DNA of 51,025 bases from an uncultured Bacillota bacterium (lineage in GTDB: Bacteria > Bacillota > Clostridia > Peptostreptococcales > Anaerovoracaceae): assembly GCA_949292945.1 (NCBI GenBank), contig CASFAX010000008.1:1-51025 (forward strand). The letters run 5' to 3'. Positions 1-7,234 of the stretch are shown here, in pieces. Position 1 is the first letter of the stretch; each line of letters opens with the position of its first letter. Made by a program: the position numbers and the translations under genes. The notes under the pieces are model-generated. The model was not told the origin of the DNA and searched no databases. It saw only the letters and a list, made by a program, of their open reading frames with translations.

Positions 1-107
1 AAACACAGAGGATAGTATACCGTAAAAAAGCTCCCCCGAAAAGTTCCATAGTTAACGTTCCGTTTTTGCGATTTCGGGCCGTTAGATAAATAATTGACCC
101 CTTTTTA

Positions 108-695
108 ATGATCGCAGTGGTGATTCTTTTCACAGGCAGCGAGACTGTAGCGCCTTCTTCTTTTAAATCCGCCATAGGAAGAAAGAGGGATATCGCCGCG
201 GGAATCTGCGGATTCGTTCTCTGCATACTGGCTCTGTTTGACCTCCTTCCGGTCGTGTACCTTGCCGGCTTAATATTTATTTTCATGGCTGTCTGGGATA
301 AGAAAGTTCTCTTTCAGGTGGACTATTCGCTGCTTCTCACATTTATCGCATTTTTCATCTTCATAGGAAACACCGGGTCTTTGGAGATAGTTCAGGATTT
401 CATTTCAAAGACGGTGGAAGGGCATACACAGCTCACCGCCATCGTCGCAAGTCAGTTCGTAAGCAACGTTCCGGCTGCGCTTCTTCTTTCCGGATTTACC
501 GACAACTGGGAACAGCTTATAATAGGTTGCAACCTGGGAGGGCTGGGGACGCTGATAGCTTCCATGGCAAGTCTCATATCCTATAAGTTTATCGCCGAGG
601 ACTATCCCGAGCTGAAAAAGAAATACCTGATCGTGTTTACGGCATTTAATGTAGTCTTTCTGGCAGCGCTTCCCATAGCAGGGAAATTCCTCTAA
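108..695 (+). pseudogene. C-terminal half of an ArsB/NhaD (CitMHS)-type anion permease
   Basis: The 195 codons match the C-terminal half of a roughly 380-residue SLC13/CitMHS-like permease. Several hydrophobic helices are visible, and the stretches DYSLLLTFIAFFIFIGN, SNVPAALLLSGFTDN and NLGGLGTLIASMASLISYK are typical of the family's substrate-binding second half. The first half is missing. The frame is closed by a TAA at 87-89, and bases 1-107 encode nothing permease-like. The ATG at 108 lies inside what should be a transmembrane helix and has no ribosome binding site. I read this as a 5'-truncated remnant. An assembly artefact at the window edge is possible but less likely, because the stop is inside the window. 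Confidence 0.75.
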
Positions 696-748
696 AGAAT
701 CAAAACAGAGAATCGGAACAAATTTTCAACTTCAAAACGAATTTAAAA

Positions 749-826
749 CGAACAAATGTTCACTTTGCTCTTGACAGCGAACAAACGTTCTGCTAATATG
801 TTCTTACAGAAAAAGAACATACGTTT
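749..826 (+). promoter_or_regulatory. SOS promoter with three LexA-like boxes
   Basis: TTGACA (771-776) and TAATAT (794-799) are 17 bases apart, with an extended TG at 791-792. Two exact GAAC-N4-GTTC boxes lie at 749-761 (CGAACAAATGTTC) and 778-790 (CGAACAAACGTTC), the second inside the spacer. A third, GAACATACGTTT at 815-826, has one mismatch and lies between promoter and gene. This is the Gram-positive LexA (DinR) operator pattern. The same motif lies at the recA promoter in this window. Confidence 0.85.
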
Positions 827-845
827 GCGAAGGGCGGGTGAAACC

Positions 846-1169
846 ATGACACGTAACGAATATAACAGACAGCACGGAAAGAGATACAGAATAGCATCCA
901 GAGCGAAGTTTACCATATCCATGGCTATAGTGATTCTCATGTCCATATTCATCATTACCACTTTGGCCGGTTTTAACGATGTAAGCGGTTCCACCGTGGA
1001 TAAATTCGAATACAGAACCGTATACGCCGGAGAAACCCTGTGGTCCATAGCGTCCGATTATAACGACGGATCCGAGGACATCCGCCAGACCATATACGAT
1101 ATATGTCAGGCTAACGATGTTACTGCGGAAACTTTGGCTGCAGGCCAGGAGCTGGTAATACCGCTCTAA
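846..1169 (+). CDS. membrane-anchored LysM protein, YneA-type SOS division inhibitor candidate
   Basis: The protein has 107 residues: a basic N terminus, one transmembrane helix (about 22-42), a short linker and a C-terminal LysM peptidoglycan-binding domain (about 57-107, with AGETLWSIA). This is the architecture of Bacillus YneA, which is induced by DNA damage and delays septation. The ATG at 846 is chosen because GGGCGGG lies just upstream; the earlier ATG at 756 is inside the first operator, upstream of the -35 box. Three LexA-like boxes precede the gene, which supports SOS control. Unlike in Bacillus, lexA is not adjacent. The YneA role is inferred from architecture and regulation, not from close sequence identity. 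Confidence 0.75.
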   Translation: MTRNEYNRQHGKRYRIASRAKFTISMAIVILMSIFIITTLAGFNDVSGSTVDKFEYRTVYAGETLWSIASDYNDGSEDIRQTIYDICQANDVTAETLAAGQELVIPL

Positions 1170-1622
1170 ATTCGAGGCTCTAATTTGCGTTTTAAGCGAT
1201 TTTTTCTAATGGGGTGATATTCCCATACCTTTAAAAAAGCCTTCATTTTACCAAACCTTATAAATTGAAAAATAATCCCTTAGGTCAGGCCGTTCACATG
1301 CATAAGCGTAAGACTTGCAGCAGTGAAACAGGCCATGACAGCCGGGGATTATTTTTATGGGAAAGAGATTTTAAGATAGGCCGCCGAGCGCAGTTAGACT
1401 TTCTCTGAGCAAATCGGCGATTCGGTTGAAAGAAATTCTATCATTCATAGCGTTATGCCAATTATGGTTTACTTTTTTGGTTCACAACGTGCTGGATAAG
1501 ATATAAATCTCACGTACTTTTTATTCTTATCCTGTAACTCTCATTTTGAAAATGACACCGATTCCGGCTACAACTATTCCCAAAATTATGTTTTTAGGAA
1601 TAGTTAGGTCTCTTGCCCACTA
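1170..1622. other. intergenic region with the hairpin and an orphan coding tail
   Basis: Besides the hairpin at 1268-1356, this gap holds 31 minus-strand codons (1527-1619). They follow, in the same frame, the stop of the gene ending at 1623. They encode a positively flanked hydrophobic stretch that resembles a C-terminal membrane anchor. An inverted repeat AACTATTCC/GGAATAGTT (1572-1580, 1597-1605) lies inside. I see nothing definable in 1170-1267 or 1357-1526. Confidence 0.5.
1268..1356. other. long imperfect hairpin, bidirectional terminator or unassigned structured RNA
   Basis: The arms AAAAATAATCCC (1268-1279) and GGGATTATTTTT (1345-1356) are perfectly complementary over 12 bases. Inside them GTCAGGCC (1284-1291) pairs with GGCCATGAC (1331-1339) with one bulge, and GTTCAC (1292-1297) with GTGAAAC (1323-1329). 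The apical part is about 25 bases. The A-rich and T-rich flanks would allow termination on either strand, between the LysM gene and the opposing gene that ends at 1623. The inner stem is far longer than a terminator needs. Confidence 0.5.
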
Positions 1623-2114
1623 TCACATTATGACGGCTTTGTACCACTCCATGTTTCTATCGGTCGGATTATATTCCTTTACCATTTCGAAAAAGTCTTC
1701 AATAAGAGTTCCTCTGAAGTGCTGGCTTAATATCTCTCCGTCGTCTTTAAGTTTTACCATATGATAAATGCCTGTCTCTTCATCAAATGATTCTTTGATG
1801 AACTTAAATCCCTTGACGGTATCGTCCTTTAAGTGAAACTCGATACTATATACATTGTAACCGCCTTTTGCCTGTCCAAGCTGTGTACCTTCAGACTCGC
1901 AGCGATTTATGGCACGTATCAGGGATTCAATATCCCCTTCCTCATATACGCATGTTTTATCGAATTCCGCCTCTATGGTAAGCTCCGCAAATTTGACATC
2001 TGAGGCTTTGATATCTACACCGGTAAACGTTCCTAAGACGAATACGCGGATAAGGACAGCTGCCATTATAAGTCCAATCACGGACACCAGCTTCATTTTC
2101 CTATTTATAACCAT
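1623..2114 (-). CDS. hypothetical membrane-anchored protein, possibly truncated
   Basis: No family is recognised. The roughly 163-residue protein starts with a basic stretch and one hydrophobic helix (about 9-28). The rest is a soluble, acidic extracytoplasmic domain of mixed strand and helix character. The ATG at 2114 is preferred to the TTG two codons earlier because AGAGG lies at a suitable distance. The gene follows the C39-like gene by 14 bases and is probably co-transcribed with it. It ends with TGA immediately followed by TAG, after which the same frame continues with a hydrophobic tail, so a second membrane segment may have been lost. Confidence 0.6.
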   Translation of the reverse strand: MVINRKMKLVSVIGLIMAAVLIRVFVLGTFTGVDIKASDVKFAELTIEAEFDKTCVYEEGDIESLIRAINRCESEGTQLGQAKGGYNVYSIEFHLKDDTVKGFKFIKESFDEETGIYHMVKLKDDGEILSQHFRGTLIEDFFEMVKEYNPTDRNMEWYKAVIM

Positions 2115-2128
2115 ATGCAATAAGCCTC

Positions 2129-2983
2129 TTAAAGTTCAAGATATTTTGTGATATTATATTTATTACCGCTACTCAACGCACTATATTGGATTTCTTTATC
2201 GATTGCTTTAGCAGAAACTTCTAAGGTTCTATATCCACTACTGTAAAGCGGATCCATTATATAAACAAAATAGGTAGTGGATGCCGATACAGAGTTCACA
2301 CTATATCCTCTAACCACAATAAAATGCCCTGAGATTAAATTATAGCTAACATAAGAAGCTATAGGGTTATTTGCCTTAATGTTTCTCTGAACATCACTCA
2401 TCTTTAATGCAAAACTATTTGTTGATGTTGAAAGGTTATACTTGTCAGATAGTATTTGCTTTGATGAAGATTCAGTAAAATTAGGATCTATGTTAATTTC
2501 AACATTTATTTTTTTTACTTCATCACCTAAATATACCAACTGACAGTCATTAGTAAAAACTATGCATACAGCTTCATGTAGTTTATAACTTGTGTTCAAC
2601 TCAGAAACAAAAGCTTCACTGTACTCTAATAACACTTCATTCTCAGAACCTAGTCTAGCGATAATTATTCCTATCACATTCTCATTAAAAATAACAGGAT
2701 AATACTTCACACTGGCAATTTCAATCATGTTATCGACATAATTATAAACCGGAATAGAATTACCAAGATAATAAGTTCCCGAGTTATCTAAATTCGAATA
2801 TTCTCCACTAACTCGAGCAGCTTCCATAATCCCAGGTGCTTTATCTAATACAATTTCATCGATAGTAACGGATGCATCTTCCATCACTTCATTTACAGCA
2901 TGGCCTGTATCAGCCTCCACAACCGTAAAACTTAATGAGCATACAACTACTAATGTAAGTAATTTCGCTATACGCTTTTTCAT
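2129..2983 (-). CDS. secreted C39-like/papain-like protein lacking the cysteine half
   Basis: The protein has about 284 residues with a clear signal peptide (residues 1-24). The start is the ATG at 2983, behind AAGGAGG. The central region looks like the pro-domain found in clostridial secreted C39-like proteins. The C-terminal part, with GHFIVVRGY and YIMDPLYSSGY, resembles the His/Asp half of a papain-like (C39_2) fold. The usual nucleophile segment with CW or CCW upstream of that half is absent: residues about 165-195 pass from the pro-domain directly to the His half. Activity as a protease is therefore doubtful. The gene is visibly more AT-rich than the neighbouring core genes, consistent with transfer. 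Confidence 0.55.
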   Translation of the reverse strand: MKKRIAKLLTLVVVCSLSFTVVEADTGHAVNEVMEDASVTIDEIVLDKAPGIMEAARVSGEYSNLDNSGTYYLGNSIPVYNYVDNMIEIASVKYYPVIFNENVIGIIIARLGSENEVLLEYSEAFVSELNTSYKLHEAVCIVFTNDCQLVYLGDEVKKINVEINIDPNFTESSSKQILSDKYNLSTSTNSFALKMSDVQRNIKANNPIASYVSYNLISGHFIVVRGYSVNSVSASTTYFVYIMDPLYSSGYRTLEVSAKAIDKEIQYSALSSGNKYNITKYLEL

Positions 2984-3033
2984 AGTACGCACCTCCTTCG
3001 AAATAATATAATTTAAAATTTCCTTATATTTAC

Positions 3034-3061
3034 ATTATATTATATTCTGAAAATAATGCAA
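3034..3061 (-). promoter_or_regulatory. promoter of the C39-like gene
   Basis: On the minus strand, TTGCAT (3061-3056) and TATAAT (3039-3034) are 16 bases apart, about 50 bases upstream of the ATG at 2983. Confidence 0.55.
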
Positions 3062-3110
3062 CTGTTTTTTGTATTTTCAAAATTTAATATTATTTACAAT
3101 GGGATCTGAA

Positions 3111-3803
3111 TTAGTCTGATTCACCGTTAAACGGACATCTCCTGCCGAGGCACTGATTGTTTTCATGAGAACGGCTGCATTTTATTTCGGATATGTCCAT
3201 CTTTACGCCCAGGTTTTCCTCTATGAACTTTACGGCTTCCGTCAAAGCCAGATACGAATTTCTCTTGCAGCACCTCGGACCTCCGATGGCGCCAATGGCG
3301 GCTAAGGATCTGGATGTCATTAAATTAGATAATCCCCAGGTTTCTATCGCTAATGGCGTAGATCCGGTTACGATGGATACGAATATGCCCGCGCTGATTC
3401 CCGCTCCGCATGCACCCCAGAATCCGCAGGCGCCTCCGGGCACTTCCCTGCCCCTCTCCTGCATTTCAAAAAGCGCCTTTTCAAGGTCTATTCCGCCGCC
3501 TGCATTTCTGTAAGCTGTAAGCAGCGCAGAGCCTACCATTATGTGGTGTTCAGGTCCGTGCATGTGGCAGAATTCCATGTTCATTAGCCTATCCATTATC
3601 TCGATGGGATTTCTCGATTTCTCCTGCATACAGGCTGAAATAACCGCATCTATGCCACTTTCATGACAGCTGCTGCACACGAAGTGACCATTTGCGCACT
3701 TTGTCCGTGTCATTTCCTTTTTATGACATATTTCACATTCCATCTCTACGCCTTTTTCCATATACTCAAGCGGCGCGCCGCAGATTAAACATTCATCTTT
3801 CAT
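3111..3803 (-). CDS. DUF5714-like cysteine-rich protein
   Basis: The 230-residue protein begins with a zinc-ribbon-like region (CLICG, CEICHKK, then CANGHFVCSSCH within the first 50 residues). A conserved middle contains FCHMHGPEHHIMVG and a glycine-rich stretch (GGACGFWGACGAGISAG). The C terminus carries more cysteines (GPRCCKR, CLGRRCPF). This matches my recollection of the DUF5714 family in anaerobes, sometimes found with SAM-dependent methyltransferases. The molecular function is unknown to me. The cysteine pattern suggests metal or Fe-S binding. It is a single gene between the C39-like pair and the PIN/Phd pair, on the same strand. Confidence 0.6.
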   Translation of the reverse strand: MKDECLICGAPLEYMEKGVEMECEICHKKEMTRTKCANGHFVCSSCHESGIDAVISACMQEKSRNPIEIMDRLMNMEFCHMHGPEHHIMVGSALLTAYRNAGGGIDLEKALFEMQERGREVPGGACGFWGACGAGISAGIFVSIVTGSTPLAIETWGLSNLMTSRSLAAIGAIGGPRCCKRNSYLALTEAVKFIEENLGVKMDISEIKCSRSHENNQCLGRRCPFNGESD

Positions 3804-3836
3804 TATTTCCTACTTTCCAAAATATTACTTTGATGA

Positions 3837-4244
3837 CTAAATATTTTTCAGTGATTCAGGCAGAACTGCCCTTACCGGTGAAGCTTTATAATCCTTAATA
3901 TTTCTGGTTACTATAAAATCTGCCCCTATTCTCTTAGCTGTCATAGACATGACGGCATCTTCAAAGTCTTTCATATCTGCAGCAAGAGCATTCATACAGT
4001 CGTCTGACCCGGTATCTATAAGAACAAACAGCTCCAACAGCTTATTGATTATGTCTTTTACTTTGCCTGTACTGTGAACCGACTTACGAGCAAAGTAATA
4101 GACATCACATAACTCCTTCGCGGTTATGCAGCCTTCAATCCGCCCTCCGGCCACAGCCTTGAAAATCTCGAAGGAATTGTGAAAAAACGGTTCTCTTTTC
4201 TGCAGTACATCTATGATTATACAGGTATCTACGACTACTCTCAT
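3837..4244 (-). CDS. PIN-domain toxin, VapC-like ribonuclease
   Basis: The 135 residues form a complete PIN domain. The N terminus VVVDTCIIIDVL supplies the first acidic residue. A glutamate lies in TAKELCDVYYF (about residue 44), and DFEDAVM plus TRNIKDY near the C terminus supply the remaining acidic/polar site. PIN toxins cleave RNA in a Mg-dependent way. The ATG overlaps the stop of the upstream antitoxin gene by four bases, so the two are translationally coupled. The pairing with a Phd-type antitoxin supports a type II toxin-antitoxin role. The RNA target cannot be told from sequence. Confidence 0.8.
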   Translation of the reverse strand: MRVVVDTCIIIDVLQKREPFFHNSFEIFKAVAGGRIEGCITAKELCDVYYFARKSVHSTGKVKDIINKLLELFVLIDTGSDDCMNALAADMKDFEDAVMSMTAKRIGADFIVTRNIKDYKASPVRAVLPESLKNI

Positions 4245-4456
4245 AACTTGGATAACCTTTCCTCCATAACCTCGTCATAGGAAATATCATCAGGAATTAC
4301 GCCGATAAGAGATTCCGCTACTTTTATCCTGCTTTCGTAAGGATTCGACAGCTTGGAAACCACTTTACCGTTTTTCGTAATAAATATATCCTCCTGACTT
4401 GATTTAGCAATATACGTAGCCAGGTTCTCCCTTAATTCAGAAGTTGTAATGTACAT
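4241..4456 (-). CDS. Phd/YefM-family antitoxin
   Basis: The 71-residue protein begins YITTSELRENLATYI and continues with IFITKNGKVVSKLSNPYE, the pattern of the Phd/YefM DNA-binding fold. The remaining C terminus is charged and would wrap the PIN toxin. The ATG at 4456 is chosen because AAGGAGGT lies 5-12 bases upstream; the ATG at 4477 lies inside the promoter region. The gene overlaps the toxin gene by four bases. Autoregulation is likely, since an inverted repeat overlaps its promoter. Confidence 0.8.
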   Translation of the reverse strand: MYITTSELRENLATYIAKSSQEDIFITKNGKVVSKLSNPYESRIKVAESLIGVIPDDISYDEVMEERLSKL

Positions 4457-4469
4457 ATTGCGACCTCCT

Positions 4470-4508
4470 TTGTACATATATTATACGCAAAGTGTACAAG
4501 AAAATCAA
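4470..4508 (-). promoter_or_regulatory. toxin-antitoxin promoter with overlapping inverted repeat
   Basis: On the minus strand, TTGATT (4508-4503) and TATAAT (4485-4480) are 17 bases apart. An inverted repeat TTGTACA (4470-4476)/TGTACAA (4493-4499) lies across the spacer and the bases just after the -10 box. It is a plausible operator for the antitoxin. Confidence 0.65.
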
Positions 4509-4531
4509 TACCATTGTACTGTAACGAATAC

Positions 4532-4559
4532 AAAAACTGCCGGAGAAAAATCTCCGGCA
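4532..4559 (-). terminator. intrinsic terminator of the aldo/keto reductase gene
   Basis: On the minus strand TGCCGGAGA pairs with TCTCCGGCA around a short loop and is followed by GTTTTT. Confidence 0.8.
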
Positions 4560-4589
4560 CAAATTGGATACATTTATCATCTCAATAGC

Positions 4590-5690
4590 TTACTTTCCGA
4601 AATAAGCTGCTATTTCTTCCATCCTTCCCGTCTGATTGACACCGAACGGACAGCGGGAATCGCAGTGGCCGCACTTGATGCAGTCTTTTGCGGTTTTTTC
4701 AAGGTTCATATAGTGGTCGCGCGCCAGTATATCTCTCGTCATTGAAAGATCATAGTACTTGTTTATGAGTCCTACGTCAAGACCTGCCGGACATGGCTGG
4801 CAGTGATTGCAGTAGACACATGCTCCTTTTGTCTCCTTTGGCGTGTAGGAACCTATTACAGAGTAATCCCTCTCCTCTTCCGACGCGTCGAGATAGCCTA
4901 AAACTTTTCTCAGGTCCTGCCTGTTTCTGCATCCCGGTAGGACAGTCATTACTCCAGGACGATCCAGAGCGTACTGAATGCACTGATATTCACTCATAGC
5001 CACGCCAAAAGGCGAAGTTGCGCCGTCGAGAAGCTGACCGCCGCAGAAAGGCTTCATCACCGTTATTCCGACACCTTCCGTCTCGCACCTTCTGTAAAGG
5101 TCATATCTCTCGTTTCCGGAACCGAAAGCGTAATCACCGTGATTATAGTCGTAGGCCGGATTTATGCTGAACATGAGGACATCGATAATATTCATGTCCA
5201 TAACCATACCTGCGATTCCCGGAGTGTGGGTTGAAAGGCCTATGTGGTGTATGACGCCCTGCTTTTTAAGTTCCTTTATGTAGTCTATGGTTCCTGCGTC
5301 TGTGGCCTTCTGAAGATCCGCTTCCTCGTCGATGCAGTGAATAAAACCGAAATCTATGTAGTCCGTCTTAAGACTTTCAAGCTGCCAGTCTATGGATTTT
5401 TTAATATCGTCAAGGTTCAGGGTCCATCCGTACTGACCCGTGGTGTAATCCGCCCCGAAGTGAACCTGATAATATACTTTTTTCCTGTCGGCTCCGCTTC
5501 CTATAACCGTACCGTATGGTCTGAAAGCCGAAGCATGACCTGCCGCCATATCAAAGTAATTCACACCCTTTTCAACGGCTTCTGCAATAGTTGCCTCCAT
5601 CTCTTTCTCATCGGATTCGCCTAACGAACTGTTTCCGAAACCTATAATGCTTATATTCTCTCCTCCGTGAGGAAGCTTTCTATATTCCAT
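4590..5690 (-). CDS. aldo/keto reductase with C-terminal [4Fe-4S] domain
   Basis: The 366-residue protein has an aldo/keto reductase barrel (about 1-280) and a ferredoxin-like C terminus. Two cysteine clusters are seen, CVYCNHCQPCP (291-300) and CIKCGHCDSRCP (337-347), enough for two [4Fe-4S] clusters. In the barrel, YFDMAAGH replaces the usual D-x-A-x-x-Y region, so the canonical tyrosine is not evident, a common feature of this Fe-S subfamily. The substrate is unknown; electron transfer through the clusters is likely. Of three nearby ATGs the last (5690) has the best spacing from GAGGAG. It is a single gene with its own terminator. Confidence 0.8.
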   Translation of the reverse strand: MEYRKLPHGGENISIIGFGNSSLGESDEKEMEATIAEAVEKGVNYFDMAAGHASAFRPYGTVIGSGADRKKVYYQVHFGADYTTGQYGWTLNLDDIKKSIDWQLESLKTDYIDFGFIHCIDEEADLQKATDAGTIDYIKELKKQGVIHHIGLSTHTPGIAGMVMDMNIIDVLMFSINPAYDYNHGDYAFGSGNERYDLYRRCETEGVGITVMKPFCGGQLLDGATSPFGVAMSEYQCIQYALDRPGVMTVLPGCRNRQDLRKVLGYLDASEEERDYSVIGSYTPKETKGACVYCNHCQPCPAGLDVGLINKYYDLSMTRDILARDHYMNLEKTAKDCIKCGHCDSRCPFGVNQTGRMEEIAAYFGK

Positions 5691-5806
5691 AGTCATCATC
5701 TCCTCGCATAATATCTGTAAAAATACGTCCTTATATATTATAACCGCACTCAGCGATATAATCTAATGCCTAAATATAATACCGACGCATACGTAAAAGG
5801 CATAAC

Positions 5807-5833
5807 AAAAAACCGGAGCAGTATATACTCCGG
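5807..5833 (-). terminator. intrinsic terminator after the HlyIII gene
   Basis: On the minus strand CCGGAG (5833-5828) pairs with CTCCGG (5818-5813), followed by six T residues. Confidence 0.85.
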
Positions 5834-5853
5834 CATCAGTTAAGTCTTTCAGC

Positions 5854-6492
5854 CTACAGATAGCATACCTGTATCACGTAGAAGTAGTGCAGTATGCTTC
5901 CTGCAAGAACGAAGAGGTGCCATACGAAATGCATGTACTTCTTCTCCGGATGCGCGTAAAACGCGATTCCTGCCGTGTAGCACACTCCCCCGCCCACTAA
6001 CAGGGCCAGCTGGCCCGGCGTAGAAATAGCGAGAAGCGGTTTGATCGCAAGAATTGCCATCCAGCCCATCACCACGTATAAAACCATGCTCAGCTTACCA
6101 AACCTCTCCAGGTCGATAAGGTTGCAAACGATTCCTATCACTGCGCACGCGGCTATTACGGTAAAGAGCGGAATTCCTATGGTATCCTTAAGCGCCACAA
6201 GGGTAATCGGCGCGTATGTGCCCGCTATGAGAAGGAAAATCGAACAGTGGTCGAATACCCTCAGCACCCTCTTTGCGTGGCCTTTCGGAACAGCATGGTA
6301 TACGCAGGAAGCCGTATAGAGAACCGTAAGGCTTATTCCGTATATTACGGCCCCGGAAAGACCTCCCGATGAAGCCGCAAGGTATATCATCACAGCTGTT
6401 CCGGCCGCCGCCAGAAGCACTCCCAGTCCGTGGGATATTGAATTGGCAATCTCCTCTCCTAAACTCTGTCTCGGTAAAGTTACGGTAGTCAT
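5854..6492 (-). CDS. hemolysin III/PAQR family membrane protein
   Basis: The 212-residue protein has about seven hydrophobic helices. The family residues are present: NSISHGLG near the N terminus, SCVYHAVP with FDHCSIFLLIAGTYAPI in the middle, and HFVWHLFVLAGSILHYF at the C terminus. The conserved histidines and aspartate probably bind a metal, as in PAQR receptors. The name hemolysin III is historical, and members are general membrane-homeostasis proteins of unclear activity. It is transcribed alone and ends at a strong terminator. Confidence 0.85.
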   Translation of the reverse strand: MTTVTLPRQSLGEEIANSISHGLGVLLAAAGTAVMIYLAASSGGLSGAVIYGISLTVLYTASCVYHAVPKGHAKRVLRVFDHCSIFLLIAGTYAPITLVALKDTIGIPLFTVIAACAVIGIVCNLIDLERFGKLSMVLYVVMGWMAILAIKPLLAISTPGQLALLVGGGVCYTAGIAFYAHPEKKYMHFVWHLFVLAGSILHYFYVIQVCYL

Positions 6493-6598
6493 AACCGGTC
6501 ATCTCCTTTTGATTGAAGTCAAAATCATTACATCTGGTATTTAATATTAGATTAACATATGTAGTGAATTATTTCAAGTGGCTTTAATAATTTTATTA

Positions 6599-6628
6599 TT
6601 GAACAAAATCTTCCGACCGTGATATAAT
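6599..6628 (+). promoter_or_regulatory. promoter of the DUF1836/C-S lyase operon
   Basis: TTGAAC (6599-6604) and TATAAT (6623-6628) are 18 bases apart, followed by the ribosome binding site GGAGG (6637-6641) before the ATG at 6650. Confidence 0.65.
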
Positions 6629-6649
6629 GGTGCCCGGAGGGATATAATT

Positions 6650-7234
6650 ATGAATAACTCGGAAACAAAATATGTTGATAAACTGAAATCCTGGGCTGAA
6701 ACAGTCGAAAAGCACCCTTTGCCAGACTGGGACGAGCTCCCGGAGCTGGAGCTTTACATGGATCAGGTAATTATTCTCACGGGCAGATATCTCGGATACA
6801 TGGAGCCCCTTACGGGCGAGGACAAGCCTGTAACCCCGGCCATGATAAACAACTACGTCAAAATGGGACTTATGCCTCCTCCCGTAAAAAAGAAATACAG
6901 CCGCTGTCAGCTGGCATGCATAATTATAATCTGCATACTGAAGCGTTCCCTTACCATGTCGGCCATTCAGAAGATATTAAATAAGGATATGGCGCCAGCG
7001 GATATCGAAAGACTGTACCGGACCTTTACGGAAAACCGCTCCGCCGCCCTTTCCTATGTGACGGATCAGTTAAGGACACGAAAGGATAAAAATATCGCAG
7101 AAGACGAGGCGGACGGCGCATCTTATGTAGTACGACTTGCCGTTATCGCCGATTTCTGCAGGTTTTCTGCGGAAAAGCTGGCTGGTGACCTGAATATAGA
7201 CGATAACAATGATTTAAAAGGAGATGACGAATAA
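6650..7234 (+). CDS. DUF1836 family protein, MerR-like helix-turn-helix
   Basis: The 194-residue protein matches the DUF1836 pattern. A region KPVTPAMINNYVKMGLMPPP (about 64-83) is followed by KKYSRCQLACIIIICILK and a helical stretch, resembling the winged-helix start of MerR regulators. The C-terminal third is acidic and helical. Its stop overlaps the start of the downstream aminotransferase gene by one base, so the two form an operon. A regulatory role is inferred only from the fold; the ligand is unknown. Confidence 0.7.
   Translation: MNNSETKYVDKLKSWAETVEKHPLPDWDELPELELYMDQVIILTGRYLGYMEPLTGEDKPVTPAMINNYVKMGLMPPPVKKKYSRCQLACIIIICILKRSLTMSAIQKILNKDMAPADIERLYRTFTENRSAALSYVTDQLRTRKDKNIAEDEADGASYVVRLAVIADFCRFSAEKLAGDLNIDDNNDLKGDDE

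Noticed and set aside
743-1048. 101-codon minus-strand frame across the LysM gene
   Set aside because: It covers the SOS promoter and the LysM coding sequence antisense, with no supporting start site.
1623-1625. Recoding of the TGA stop as selenocysteine or readthrough
   Set aside because: A TAG follows directly, so a single recoding would not open the frame, and no SECIS-like hairpin is placed after it.
5854-6492. Hemolysin function for the HlyIII protein
   Set aside because: The name is historical; the PAQR-type residues suggest a general membrane protein, and no toxin features are visible.
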